64,000 nt of DNA from the NCBI GenBank assembly GCA_948470475.1, contig OX419341.1, positions 23,696,388 to 23,760,387 on the forward strand, read 5' to 3'. The notes under the pieces were generated by a model that saw nothing but the letters and a program-made list of their open reading frames with translations, was not told the origin of the DNA and made no database searches. Below, piece after piece: positions 33,206 through 45,789 of the stretch. Numbering within the stretch: position 1 is the stretch's first letter; every line of letters starts with the position of its first letter. This stretch comes from Galaxea fascicularis. Taxonomy: Eukaryota; Cnidaria; Anthozoa; Scleractinia; Euphylliidae. A program made the translations under genes and the position numbers.

Positions 33206-34880
33206 GGGCGTACTGTGAGTTTCTGTTTCAAGTGATTCGTTCATTACCATTTTACTGATTGGCTGAGACTTGAGAACATAATGATAACGTTTGATTCAAA
33301 TAATAGAAAAAACTGTCAATAACGTAGAACAAACTTTTTCGACGTGGCAGGCGTTTGAATGGGAAGAGGGGAATTCCACTCCATTGAAAGCCTGCCAAGT
33401 AGGCTAGGTCTATTTCACGGCTTTTTCACTCTTTGAAATTACTCCAAACAGGTTATTATTTTCTGCCAAATTCCTTTACATTTTCGGCAAAAAATCGCCG
33501 GAATCATAACATTTTTGCCAGAATTGTTGTTTAAGAATAATGAGGATTACAGAATTGGGAATTTTTTATGAAAACGTCACTTTTCCAAATTTAAAGACCT
33601 ATTTTGTAGTTTTTTCTCCTTCATTATACCACTAAATATTCCTCCGCGAGTTTTATCCTTAGAGATTTCTACAACCCTCAGAGTCCCTTTTACCCTCACA
33701 ACGCCTACAGTCCCGACAGCCCTTACAACCCTCGTGACCTCTACACTGCCTACAACCAAGCCCTACAACCCATGCAACCGCGACACCAACGTACAATCAT
33801 CATGAAATCTACGAACATCAGAATCGGAATCTCCAGTTCAATAGGTGCTTGCTGAGTCCACTTTTGCCTTGCTCTTTGGGGAAATTTCATGTAAATCATG
33901 GTGGGTTCTTTAGGGACTAACCGACGCGGGCTACAACGAGTTACCCAAAACTTGACTTCCGGTAATTCAGCACCTGACTTCCGGTGACAGCACGAATGAA
34001 CGAATTTCACAGATTGTACAGTTCCAGGAAATATCCATACTTCTTCCATATAGGATCAATGGAAACTCCAAGAGGGAGGGGGTGGAGCTAGATTGGAAAT
34101 TCCAGAGGGGGTGGGGGTGCAGACCAAACCACCCTCAGTGGGGGTCGTGTGAATATTTTCTGGAATCATAAGAGGGAGGGGGTGGAAAAAGTAAGAATAA
34201 ATGCGATACCGTGTAAAGGCACTGTAGCTTTAACACAGGCAACAAATGCAAAGAGTCGTTGATGTACTTGTAATATTTCCATATAATTCTATATCATCTT
34301 CAGACTGAAGTGACATACAGGTAGCAGAAATTTAAATATTGCAAGATGGTACATTACGAGCCAAATCCACCAAAAGCTGCAAAAAGGCATTTTTAAGTAC
34401 CTTATGGTGTTTGAAGCCTGTTTAAAGTGATGTTTTCATTAGCTAGACGAATTTGATCTGATCGGATTCCTTAGCTGAAATTTTAATTGCCCGAAAATTT
34501 TAGGGAGCAAAATCTTCCTTTGAGAAACTGTTAGCTAAAGTGAACTTTCCAGGAACTTTCTAGGGCACTGTTTGGTATCCAAAAATTTCAGCTGGCGTTT
34601 TTGACTGCCAAAAACAGCAAATATGACCCTTTCGAAAACGTCAGGGGCTATTATTTCCCAATTGTGAATCTTTTAGTCCACGTTTCAGTTACGAAAATCT
34701 GAGTGCACTCTTTGATCGACGCCGAAAACCTGAGGCGAACGACCCTCCACAGAACAGATATCTACCGAAACTTGCCGCTGGGTGCCCCTGGACAATTACA
34801 GGTTTGAACCATCACACTTTATCATTGATTATATAATAAGCTGCATTATGCCTGCATTTTGATTGGTTCTTACTCAGGAT
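33206..34880. other. Region between GH35 copy 1 and the palindrome
   Basis: No gene firmly supported. At about 33661-33855 (+) a frame follows a plausible CCTTAG acceptor and reads a Tyr/Pro/Asn-rich peptide (FYNPQSPFYPHNAYSPDSPY and onward) ending at a TGA. It could be the last exon of a structural protein, or just low-complexity DNA. GGAGGGGGTGG motifs repeat near 34070-34190. Confidence 0.35.
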
Positions 34881-36428
34881 ACGGAGAGACTATTTTCCGA
34901 AATTCATCGAAGACATATCATTGCCCCTCTTTAGGACACGCCAACTGCCTTGCACAATGCCTGTATATTACCTGAAAATTTCCGCATAAAGATCTTCTAG
35001 AAAGTACTGTCCAACATCTAAAAACGAGTTGGCGGAGGAAATGGAAGGAGTGCTTGATTTATTTCTAGCATCTATGGTGCAAAACTCAGAAGGATATCAT
35101 TCCAAACGAGATGACAGGCCAGGGCCTTACCTCTTGTATACCCCTACCAAGAGTGAAGTGGTTAAACTATTCGTACAAACCTCCAGTAAATATATGTTAC
35201 ACGTTTGCTTGTCAATTGACATTAATCTTTACTAATGTACTTAAATTCCAATTATTCACTTTATTCTTAAAAACCTCAGAACTCAGGGAAGAAGTGCTCG
35301 CCATTTAGCACCTCTCTTAATTAAATAAGGGCGCGAAAAAATGCATCCGAAGATGAGAGTGTATGACTTTTATGTGTTCATATTCAAAAATACTTTCATT
35401 ATATCATTTTGTATGCTCCATATGTTTAATCATTCCTGTGATCTTTTTCTTTGGAGTTCACTTATCACGTTCAGTCGTCATTGTTCTTTTTTCTATTAAA
35501 CGTCCAGTCAACCGACACACGTTTCCTTTGTAGCGGCAATTAGAAATGAAATGAACAAAATTTTCTTCACAATTTTGTTTTGAGTCATTTCATAGGGAAA
35601 TCAGCCTGTCTCTTGGGGATGCACGCAAATATTGTATACGATTCAAACAGTTTAGCAACATTTGGTATTCAAATAAGAATTCACTCTGAATGCCAGTTAA
35701 GTTCGTACTGATTTTGGTTTGAATGAAAGTGAACGTTCAGTTGTATTCGCAAGCTCCTGCCAGTACATCAAAGTCCGTTAACTACATTTTTATCCCGATA
35801 CATGCACTTCCTGTGCTTTACTGGCGAGCACTTTACCAGCACAACGCACTCGCGAGACACTTAGGCTGGCGTTATGGCTACTGAGTCAACAAGTCAAGTA
35901 ATGGACGGAAATTATGTTGCTCCATGGCCAAAAACAAGCAAAGGATTTCGATCCCGCGAATTCTGACGATAAATTTTATGATCGTGCTTTTACAAGTCTT
36001 TCAAGTGAAAGTGACAACAAACACTGCATTCTTCAGCGAAGACAATCGAGTGGATTTGAGGTTGGTTGACTCATGCAGTCAAGAAGCACTTGCCGTTGTT
36101 TTGCAACGGGGAACAAAATAATAAAACAAACTGGAAACGTGCAGCCATTGGGCTGCCTGAAGTCTCTTCATTTATCCACAGGAATTCACTGACAATTTCC
36201 GGAGAGCGTGTTGTACATCAGCGGGTTTTCAGTTTGCTCTAGTGTCTGTTGAGCAAGTGATTGTTGGTCAGTTTAATTTGACGTATTTTATTGCTGTTTG
36301 GATAGTATGCGGTCTAGTTGACATTTTATTTCCAAAACTATGAATGCTGATCAAGAGATTTTATTTAATAAGCACCTTTTGATGTCCTATATAATTTAAT
36401 TTCGTGTCATGTTTAAAGCTTTTACCAA

Positions 36429-36930
36429 ATAGACCTTTTCGCGGTAAAATCCGCCATTTTGAAAGTGGGGCAAACAGCGCGCATAATGAAGTGTTTGTAT
36501 GGGGATTGCGATGTGAAATAACTTTGTAATATTGAGTATCTGTAGACACTTTGAATGGTGAAGGCAATTTAGATGGCTAAACATTACTCCTTTTAAAGCT
36601 GAGGGATACAGCTGAGCTAGAAAGCGAAGAAACGGGTTTTTAATTTTCCAGACATTTCCCTGTAATCTCCGCGAAGACAGGCGGGAAAATTTTACAGGCA
36701 AATGTATGGAAAATATTAAAAACCCGTTTCTTGGCTTTCTAGCTCAGCTGTATCCCTCAACTTTAAAAGGAGTAATGTTTAGCCCTCTAAATTGCCTTCA
36801 CCACTCAAAGTTTCTACAGATACTCAATATTACAAAGTTATTTTCACATCGCAATCCCCATGCAAACACTTCATTATGCGCGCTGTTTGCCCCATTTTCA
36901 AAATGGCGGATTTTACCGGGAAAAGGTCTA
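36429..36930. mobile_element. Nested hairpin element in the left arm
   Basis: About 500 bp with inverted halves of about 240 bp. TAGACCTTTTCGCGGTAAAA at the left pairs with TTTTACCGGGAAAAGGTCTA at the right, and ACCCGTTTCTT near the centre pairs with AAGAAACGGGT. The two halves differ at scattered positions. Confidence 0.78.
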
Positions 36931-37059
36931 ATCTGAATTCAATTTTACTAAGTTGTTGATCACAGAATATACCAACAACAACAACAACAGAAAAAGAAAC
37001 ATAATAACCCACAAGAAATACACTTAAAACGCGTTGATGTGCACTGAGCTCAAAATGGG

Positions 37060-39030
37060 AGATCCTGAAGCAATATTGGGCGATATGAGCGTCCCTTAAA
37101 AAATATTGGCCAATATAGGTGATCCTTGACCAATATTTGTCAATATGGGTAACCCTACACCAATATTGGCCGATATGAGCGACCCTTGACCAATGTTGGT
37201 CAATATAGGTGACCCTTTACCCATATTGGTCAATATGGGTGACCCTAGACCAATATTGAACGAAATGGGCAATCCTTTACCAACATTGGTCAATATGGGT
37301 GACCCTAGGTCAATATTGGCCAATATGGGTAGCCTTTGGCCAATATTGGCCAATATGGGTCATCCTTGCTCAATACTGGCCAATATGAGCGACTACTTAC
37401 CAATATTGGTCAATATGGGCGACCCTTTACCAATATTGACTAATATCGGTGACTCTTGACCAATATTAGCCAATATGGGTGACCCTTAGCCAATATTGGT
37501 CAATATGGGTGAGCTTTAACCAATATTGGTCAATAAGGTTAATCGTAGGCAATTAGTGGCCAATATGGGTAGCCCTACGCCAATATTGGCCAATATGGGT
37601 AACCCTTGACGAATATTGGCCGATATTAGCCAATATAAGTCATCCTTGTTCAATACTGGCCAATATGAGCGACTACTTAGCAATATTGGTCAATATGACT
37701 AACCCTTCACCGATATTGGCCAATATGGGTGACTCTTGACCAATATTGGTGAATATGGGTGACATTAACCAATATTGCTCAATAGGGGTGATCGTAGGCC
37801 AATATTGGCCAACATAGGTAACCCTCAACCAATAGTGGTCAATATGGGCGACCCTAGACCAATATTGGCCAATACGGGTGACCCTAGGCCGATATCGGCT
37901 AATATTGGTCAAGAATCACCCATATTGGCCAATATTGGTAAAGGGTCGCCAATATTGGCCAAGGGCTTCCTATGTTGGCAAATATTGGCCTACGATCACC
38001 CCTCTTGACCAATATTGGTAAGTAGTCGCTCATATTGGCCAGTATTGAACAAGGATGACTTATATTGGCCAATATCGGCCAATATTCGTCAAGGGTTACC
38101 CATATTGACCAATATTGGCCTAAGGTTACCCATAATTGCCAAGGGTGACCCATATTGGCCAATATTGGTCTAGGGCCACCCATATTGGCCAATATTGGCC
38201 TACGATCACCCTTATTGACAAATATTGGTTTATGGTCACCCAAATTTACCAATATTGGCTAAGGGTCACCCATATTGGCTAATATTGGTCAAGAGTCACT
38301 GATATTAGTCAATATTGGTAAAGGGTCGCCCATATTGACCAATATTGGTAAGTAGTCGCTCATATTGGCCAGTATTGAACAAGGATGACTTATATTGGCC
38401 AATATCGGCCAATATTCGTCAAGGGTTACCCATATTGGCCAATATTGGCCTAGGGTCACCCATATTTGCCAAGGCCACCCATATTGGCGAATATTTCTCT
38501 AGGGTCACCCATATTGGCCAATATTGGCGTAGGGCTACCCATATTGGCCAATATTGGCCTACGATCACCCTTATTGACCAATATTGGTTAATGCTCACCC
38601 ATATTGACCAATATTGGCTAAGGGTCACTCATATTGGCTAATATTGGTCAAGAGTCACCGATATTAGTCAATATTGGTAAAGGGTCGCCCATATTGACCA
38701 ATATTGGTAAGTAGTCGCTCATATTGGCCAGTATTGAGCAAGGATGACCCATATTGGCCAATATTGGCCAAAGGCTACCCATATTGGCCAATATTGACCT
38801 AGGGTCACCCATATTGACCAATGTTGGTAAAGGATTGCCCATTTCGTTCAATATTGGTCTAGGGTCACCCATATTGACCAATATGGGTAAAGGGTCACCT
38901 ATATTGACCAACATTGGTCAAAGGGTCGCTCATATCGGCCAATATTGGTGTAGGGTTACCCATATTGACAAATATTGGTCAAGGATCACCTATATTGGCC
39001 AATATTTTTTAAGGGACGCTCATATCGCCC
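37060..39030. repeat. 30-bp minisatellite with CCAATATTGG cores, inverted about its middle
   Basis: The unit is roughly GACCCTTGACCAATATTGG followed by TCAATATGGGT, repeated with variation. To the left of about 37900 units read GGGTGACCC..CCAATATTGG; to the right they read as the complement. The outer parts (to about 37560 and from about 38550) mirror each other exactly, while the central kilobase does not align one to one, showing slippage. Because 30 is divisible by three, long repetitive frames (ILANMGDPRP-like) open on both strands; they are not genes. Confidence 0.85.
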
Positions 39031-39177
39031 AATATTGCTTCAGGATCTCCCATTTTGAGCTCAGTGCACATCAACGCGTTTTAAGTGTATTTCTTGTGGG
39101 TTGTTATGTTTCTTTTTCTGTTGTTGTTGTTGTTGGTATATTCTGTGATCAACAACTTAGTAAAATTGAATTCAGAT

Positions 39178-39679
39178 TAGACCTTTTCCCGGTAAAATCC
39201 GCCATTTTGAAAATGGGGCAAACAGCGCGCATAATGAAGTGTTTGCATGGGGATTGCGATGTGAAAATAACTTTGTAATATTGAGTATCTGTAGAAACTT
39301 TGAGTGGTGAAGGCAATTTAGAGGGCTAAACATTACTCCTTTTAAAGTTGAGGGATACAGCTGAGCTAGAAAGCCAAGAAACGGGTTTTTAATATTTTCC
39401 ATACATTTGCCTGTAAAATTTTCCCGCCTGTCTTCGCGGAGATTACAGGGAAATGTCTGGAAAATTAAAAACCCGTTTCTTCGCTTTCTAGCTCAGCTGT
39501 ATCCCTCAGCTTTAAAAGGAGTAATGTTTAGCCATCTAAATTGCCTTCACCATTCAAAGTGTCTACAGATACTCAATATTACAAAGTTATTTCACATCGC
39601 AATCCCTATACAAACACTTCATTATGCGCGCTGTTTGCCCCACTTTCAAAATGGCGGATTTTACCGCGAAAAGGTCTAT
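39178..39679. mobile_element. Nested hairpin element in the right arm
   Basis: Mirror image of 36429-36930, with the same TAGACCTTTTC ends. The insertion therefore happened before the large palindrome formed, or was copied with it. Confidence 0.78.
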
Positions 39680-41222
39680 TTGGTAAAAGCTTTAAACATG
39701 ACACGAAATTAAATTATATAGGACATCAAAAGGTGCTTATTAAATAAAATCTCTTGATCAGCATTCATAGTTTTGGAAATAAAATGTCAACTAGACCGCA
39801 TACTATCCAAACAGCAATAAAATACGTCAAATTAAACTGACCAACAATCACTTGCTCAACAGACACTAGAGCAAACTGAAAACCCGCTGATGTACAACAC
39901 GCTCTCCGGAAATTGTCAGTGAATTCCTGTGGATAAATGAAGAGACTTCAGGCAGCCCAATGGCTGCACGTTTCCAGTTTGTTTTATTATTTTGTTCCCC
40001 GTTGCAAAACAACGGCAAGTGCTTCTTGACTGCATGAGTCAACCAACCTCAAATCCACTCGATTGTCTTCGCTGAAGAATGCAGTGTTTGTTGTCACTTT
40101 CACTTGAAAGACTTGTAAAAGCACGATCATAAAATTTATCGTCAGAATTCGCGGGATCGAAATCCTTTGCTTGTTTTTGGCCATGGAGCAACATAATTTC
40201 CGTCCATTACTTGACTTGTTGACTCAGTAGCCATAACGCCAGCCTAAGTGTCTCGCGAGTGCGTTGTGCTGGTAAAGTGCTCGCCACTAAAGCACAGGAA
40301 GTGCATGTATCGGGATAAAAATGTAGTTAACGGACTTTGATGTACTGGCAGGAGCTTGCGAATACAACTGAACGTTCACTTTCATTCAAACCAAAATCAG
40401 TACGAACTTAACTGGCATTCAGAGTGAATTCTTATTTGAATACCAAATGTTGCTAAACTGTTTGAATCGTATACAATATTTGCGTGCATCCCCAAGAGAC
40501 AGGCTGATTTCCCTATGAAATGACTCAAAACAAAATTGTGAAGAAAATTTTGTTCATTTCATTTCTAATTGCCGCTACAAAGGAAACGTGTGTCGGTTGA
40601 CTGGACGTTTAATAGAAAAAAGAACAATGACGACTGAACGTGATAAGTGAACTCCAAAGAAAAAGATCACAGGAATGATTAAACATATGGAGCATACAAA
40701 ATGATATAATGAAAGTATTTTTGAATATGAACACATAAAAGTCATACACTCTCATCTTCGGATGCATTTTTTCGCGCCCTTATTTAATTAAGAGAGGTGC
40801 TAAATGGCGAGCACTTCTTCCCTGAGTTCTGAGGTTTTTAAGAATAAAGTGAATAATTGGAATTTAAGTACATTAGTAAAGATTAATGTCAATTGACAAG
40901 CAAACGTGTAACATATATTTACTGGAGGTTTGTACGAATAGTTTAACCACTTCACTCTTGGTAGGGGTATACAAGAAGTAAGGCCCTGGCCTGTCATCTC
41001 GTTTGGAATGATATCCTTCTGAGTTTTGCACCATAGATGCTAGAAATAAATCAAGCACCCCTTCCATTTCCTCCGCCAACTCATTTTTAGATGTTGGACA
41101 GTACTTTCTAGAAGATCTTTATACGGAAATTTTCAGGTAATTTACAGGCATTGTGCAAGGCAGTTGGCGTGTCCTAAAGAGGGGCAATGATATGTCTTCA
41201 AATTTCTGAAAAGAGTCTCTCC

Positions 41223-42556
41223 ACTTAAGTGCGATCTATTAGAGGACAGACGCACGTATGACGTCATCGCTTCAAACTTTTTTCCGCTGTTTGTTTCTAA
41301 AATGGAGGAAAGTTTGAACATTTAGGGGGAATTTTACCATATTGGGTGAACGAAGACAGAGAAAAAAGTCTTGCCGAGGCTATGGACAAATTCCAAAACC
41401 AGGAAGAAGAAAAAAAAAACACGTCTGCCTTTGCAGCGAATTATCTCTTTCTGGGTTTTCCTCTGCTAAGAGAAGGAGATACTTCGCTGCAAAGGACTCT
41501 AGATAACAAAGTAAGCGAACAAACATCAAGTAATACAGCGTGGAATTAAGGTTAGGTATTTTTATTAATAATTTGACAGTAATTTTACTTCCTCAATCCG
41601 ATCGTAAATATTCCTATACAAACTCCTATAATTTTGCCATCACTGTCATCGCGCAAGACGATCATCACACAGGGAGAGCTTGGGCTGCCTGTGATAAATG
41701 CGGTGCGACGGCTACAACAACCGTACAATAAATCTCCAAACCGAGGATAAATCAACTCCTTAAGGACGTTCGCGTGAAAATTTTCCAACGTTGATTTTTT
41801 TTCTGAGACTTTTAACCATTGTAAGATGATGAGTTGTTAAGTCAGAAATGTAAAAGAAAAAAAAAGTGGGGGGTCACCGACTTCGTTTTGGAGAGAACAT
41901 GCCCGGGAGAACACCCTGAATCTGAAAAAATGGGGCTTCGTTAACGAATAAGGCCACATGGTCTGTAAGCCCAAAAATATTGCAATTAAGTCTTTGAAGT
42001 GAAATGGTCTCTGCCAAATATTGTTTAAGTGGACCTATTACGTGAACTTAGTCAACTGGTGAGGTTCCTTAAAGAACAAGTTCGAATTTAGCAACCATAG
42101 TTTCACGCGCCTTGCAGCCGCAAGATGGCAGGATTCGATGTTTCGTGGACAGAAAACTTTAATTTTTTTAACTCCCCATATTGATTTTTTTGTTTATTTT
42201 TGGACAATGTGGAGATAATTGCAATTAAAATCTGTTTCTGGAAAGAAAGGTAGGGGTCACAGACCATTTAAGCGGGAACGCAACAGTTACCATCCTTTTA
42301 CTTGCTTAGCTTTCTTCCTCAGCGCACGTGCTCGATGGCTGACGTGGCCTGACCTTCGTGTACAACAGGGATGTGCGTGAACAATTAGCGCGAAGGTCCT
42401 TAACGCCGAAGTTCGACCTTGGTCGGACATGTTTCTGGCAGACTAGAAATTTTACTGTTGACTCGTTTCGAGCGAAAACTGGCGCCTAGTGCACAGGGAC
42501 CTACATTCAAAACCTAATGCGGTAGCGTTAACAGGGGTTAACAACGCCTTTTTAAA
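41223..42556. other. Spacer between the two large fold-back structures
   Basis: A charged 67-residue frame at 41346-41549 (+), starting NEDREKSLAEAMDKF, is followed at its end by no clear splice site. I cannot assign it. No other gene-like signal was seen. Confidence 0.4.
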
Positions 42557-42889
42557 GCCCCGGCTAAACGATCAAACATTGTCATCCAACATCGCGTTGA
42601 ATACATGTAAGCATGTTTGACCGTTTAGCCGCCTCTCTCAACATTGCATTTGAATGGCTTCCAATGTTTGACGTAGATCAAACATTTTCATCCAACATTT
42701 ACTTCATGCGCAAATGTTTGACCGTTTAGCCACCTCTTCAAACAAAGCAAGCGCAAGCACTAGCGAAGGCACGAAAAGGCAACCAACGAGAAAGCGAATC
42801 TGCGGACATACACGTCATAATTTCAGCGGTAACACACAGAAAACGGGTAGGTACGTCATGTATGGCGACATATATTGTACCGTATACAT

Positions 42890-44400
42890 TAAACGGGTAA
42901 CGTACACATCCTTACCCATACTTAGCCGTACTTAGACATCCTTACACATCCTTAGCCATACTTAGACATCTTTACACATCCTTACCCATACTTAGCCGTA
43001 CTTAGACATCCTTAGCCGTACTTAGCCATCCTTAGCTTTACTTAGCCATCCTTAGCCGTACTTCGCCGTACTTAGCCGTACTCAGACATCCTTACACATC
43101 CTTAGCTGTACTTAGACATCCTTAGCCGTACTTAGACATCCTTAGCTGTACTTAGGCATCCTTAGCTGTACTTAGACATCCTTAGCTGTACTTAGACATC
43201 CTTAGTGGTACTTAGACATCCTTAGCTGTACTTAAGCATCCTTAGCCTCACTTGGACATCCTTAGCCGTACTTAGACATCCTTAGCTGTACTTAGCCATC
43301 GTTAGCTGTACTTAGACATCCTTACACATCCTTAGCCGTACTTAGACATCCTTACACACCCTTAGCCGTACTTAGACATCCTTAGCCGTACTTAGTAATC
43401 CTTAGCCGTACTTAGACATCCTTAGCCGTACTTAGCCATCCTTAGCCGTACTTAGACATCCTTACACATCCTTAGATGTACTTACACATCCTTAGCCGTA
43501 CTTAGACATCCTTACACATCCTTAGCCGTACTTAGACATCCTTACACATCCTTAGCCGTACTTAGCCGTACTTAGACGTCCTTAGCCGTACTTAGATATC
43601 CTTAGCCGTAATTAGACATCCTTAGCCGTACTTAGCCATCCTTAGCCGTACTTAGCCATCCTTACACATCCTTAGATGTACTTAGACATCCTTAGCCGTA
43701 CTTAGACATCCTTAGCCGTACTTAGACATCCTTATCCATACTTAGCCATCCTTAGCTGTACTTAAACATCCTTAGCTGTACTTAGCCATCCTTAGCTGTA
43801 CTTAGACAGCCTTAGCCGTACTTAGCCATCCTTAGCTGTACTTAGACAGCCTTAGCCGTACTTAGACATCCTTAGCTGTACTTAGACAGCCTTAGCTGTA
43901 CTTAAGCATCCTTAGCCGTACTTAGGCATCCTTAGCCGTACTTAGACATCCTTAGCTGTACTTAGACATCCTTAGCTGTACTTAGCCATCCTTAGCTGTA
44001 CTTAGACAGCCTTAGCTGTACTTAAGCATCCTTAGCCGTACTTAGGCATCCTTAACCGTACTTAGCCATCCTTAGCCGTACGTAGACATCCTTAGCTGTA
44101 CTTAGCCATCCTTAGCGGGACTTAGACATCCTTTGCTGTACTTAGAGATCCTTAGCCGTACTTAGCCATCCTTAGCGGTACTTAGCCATCGTTAGCGGTA
44201 CTTAGACATCCTTAGCAGTACTTAGAGATGCTTAGCCATACTTAGACATCCTTAGCTGTACTTAGCCATCCTTAGCCGTACTTAGCCATCCTTAGCTGTA
44301 CTTAGACATCCTTAGCCGTACTTAGCCATTCTTAAACATCCTTAGCCGTTGTTAGAGATCCTCAGACATCCGGCTTAGACTTAACTTTACTTAATGTTTC
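42890..44400 (-). repeat. 20-bp satellite array, left arm (about 75 units)
   Basis: Units read CTTAGCCGTACTTAGACATC with frequent C/T and A/C variants, the reverse complement of the right-arm unit. Occasional extra ten-base half-units (CTTACACATC) break the alternation. The unit begins degenerating after about 44330. Confidence 0.92.
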
Positions 44401-45789
44401 ATAGCCTAGCTTTGCTTAAACATCCTTAACCACTCTTAGTTTGGCGCCTGTGAACTTTGGGTATCTTATGATAGCCACGCTTGATAACGGTGGTACAGTA
44501 GCTTGCCATTCCCACGTGTTTGGAAGACGTTATGGAAGAGAAAGCGGTGACGTGATACAGCCTACTAGTTGCGAATGATTTCCATAAGTTACTTTCAGAA
44601 TTAACTTTATTCAGTCTCAAGTTTTGAGGAGAGCGTAGGGGGGATTACAATAGAAACTTCTGTTGTCTGCTGGTTAATATAACGTACGGTAGTTCCAATA
44701 TAGATAGCAATTTAAAAGTATTGGTGATAAAGGCAATGGCTTTAGGCATCTCCCTTTCCATAAACGTCGTAATGAAATCATGCTCGAAAGTGTGAAGGAA
44801 CAGATGAGCCAATAAAGGAGCGCTAGTAGCTATAGTGCCCATAGACAGATATCCCAACCAATTGGCTAAATACTACGATTCCGGATAAAACGTTGATATT
44901 GTCTGTAAGAAAATCAATGGCGAGACAAAGATCTATCCAAGAAAGGTATTAAAGCAATGTAGTTTATTACAGGCATCTTATCATCTGTCCAGAAACTGTG
45001 AAAGTTATTGATCAGTTTCAGTGTTCTTTTTTTCCTTCTGGTGTTGTAAAGTCTTTCCAATAGATCATGTTGTCGCTCTTTAAGTCTGGCTTGTGGTAGG
45101 CTTGAATATAAAGTTCAAAATAATCGGTTCTTTTCACTACATGCACAAATTACAATAGAAGTTGGTCAAAGTATACTTGAAAATAGTGCGGTGAGGAAGC
45201 CCTAGAAGAGACCATCCATTACTTCTTCATTTTAAGTTGTTCTTCTTCTAATGTGTGATTTAATTTGAGAATTGTTGATAATCCACATTCTCTTTATCGC
45301 ATGCTATAAAACTTCACCTATAAAACGTAAATATCCGACACGTAAATAATGCACACTTTCAATATCGAGATATATTTATATCCATGAGTTTACAAGCGAA
45401 ATGTTCTGAGGATTCTACGGCATGGAACATACCATGTTCTAGTGAGGGGAGGGTCGCACTTTTGTCAGTCACCTAAAAGTTGGGGTTCAGGAGCTTTCTT
45501 TATGAAGCACAAGGTAGGGCCAACACTATTTTTGGAAAAATTACCAAAATTCCCCAGCCATCCCCCCCCCCTCCCCCGCCAAAAAAAAACAAAAAAGAAA
45601 GAAAAAACGCACTTTCCCTGACAAAAAAAAAATATGCTATTAAATTGCTATCTATATTGGAACTAAGGTACGTTATATTAACCAGACAACAGAAGTTTCT
45701 ATAATTGTAATCCCCTCTCTCTCTCTCGAATTCTACAAGTAACTTAATTTGGTTTCCTAGAGGTTCTAAAAAAAAACATTCGCAACTAG
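44400..45789. other. Central spacer of the fold-back structure
   Basis: Unique-looking DNA containing an inverted pair: GATTACAATAGAAACTTCTG..GTTAATATAACGTACGGTAGT near 44643, and its near-complement near 45655-45712. A C-rich/A-rich run lies at 45563-45610. The short open frames on both strands resemble nothing known. Confidence 0.5.

Larger units (their letters stand above)
34883..41222. mobile_element. 6.3-kb palindromic (fold-back) element
   Basis: The left arm from 34883 is mirrored by the right arm ending at 41222, with paired coordinates summing to about 76108 throughout: 34911 with 41197, 36961 with 39147, 37193 with 38914. The arms are about 2.7 kb and nearly identical, differing by scattered single bases (for example TTTACTGG against TTTAGTGG near 35820 and 40287) and more near the outer ends. 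The middle (about 37060-39030) is a 30-bp minisatellite. Short open frames appear as matched pairs in both arms and are not recognisable proteins. No transposase is visible, so it resembles a non-autonomous fold-back element. Recent inverted duplication of host DNA is the alternative. Confidence 0.75.

Noticed and set aside
37096..38914. Long repetitive open frames (ILANMGDPRP-type)
   Set aside because: They occur on both strands and in both halves because the repeat period is a multiple of three; no start context or domain supports them.
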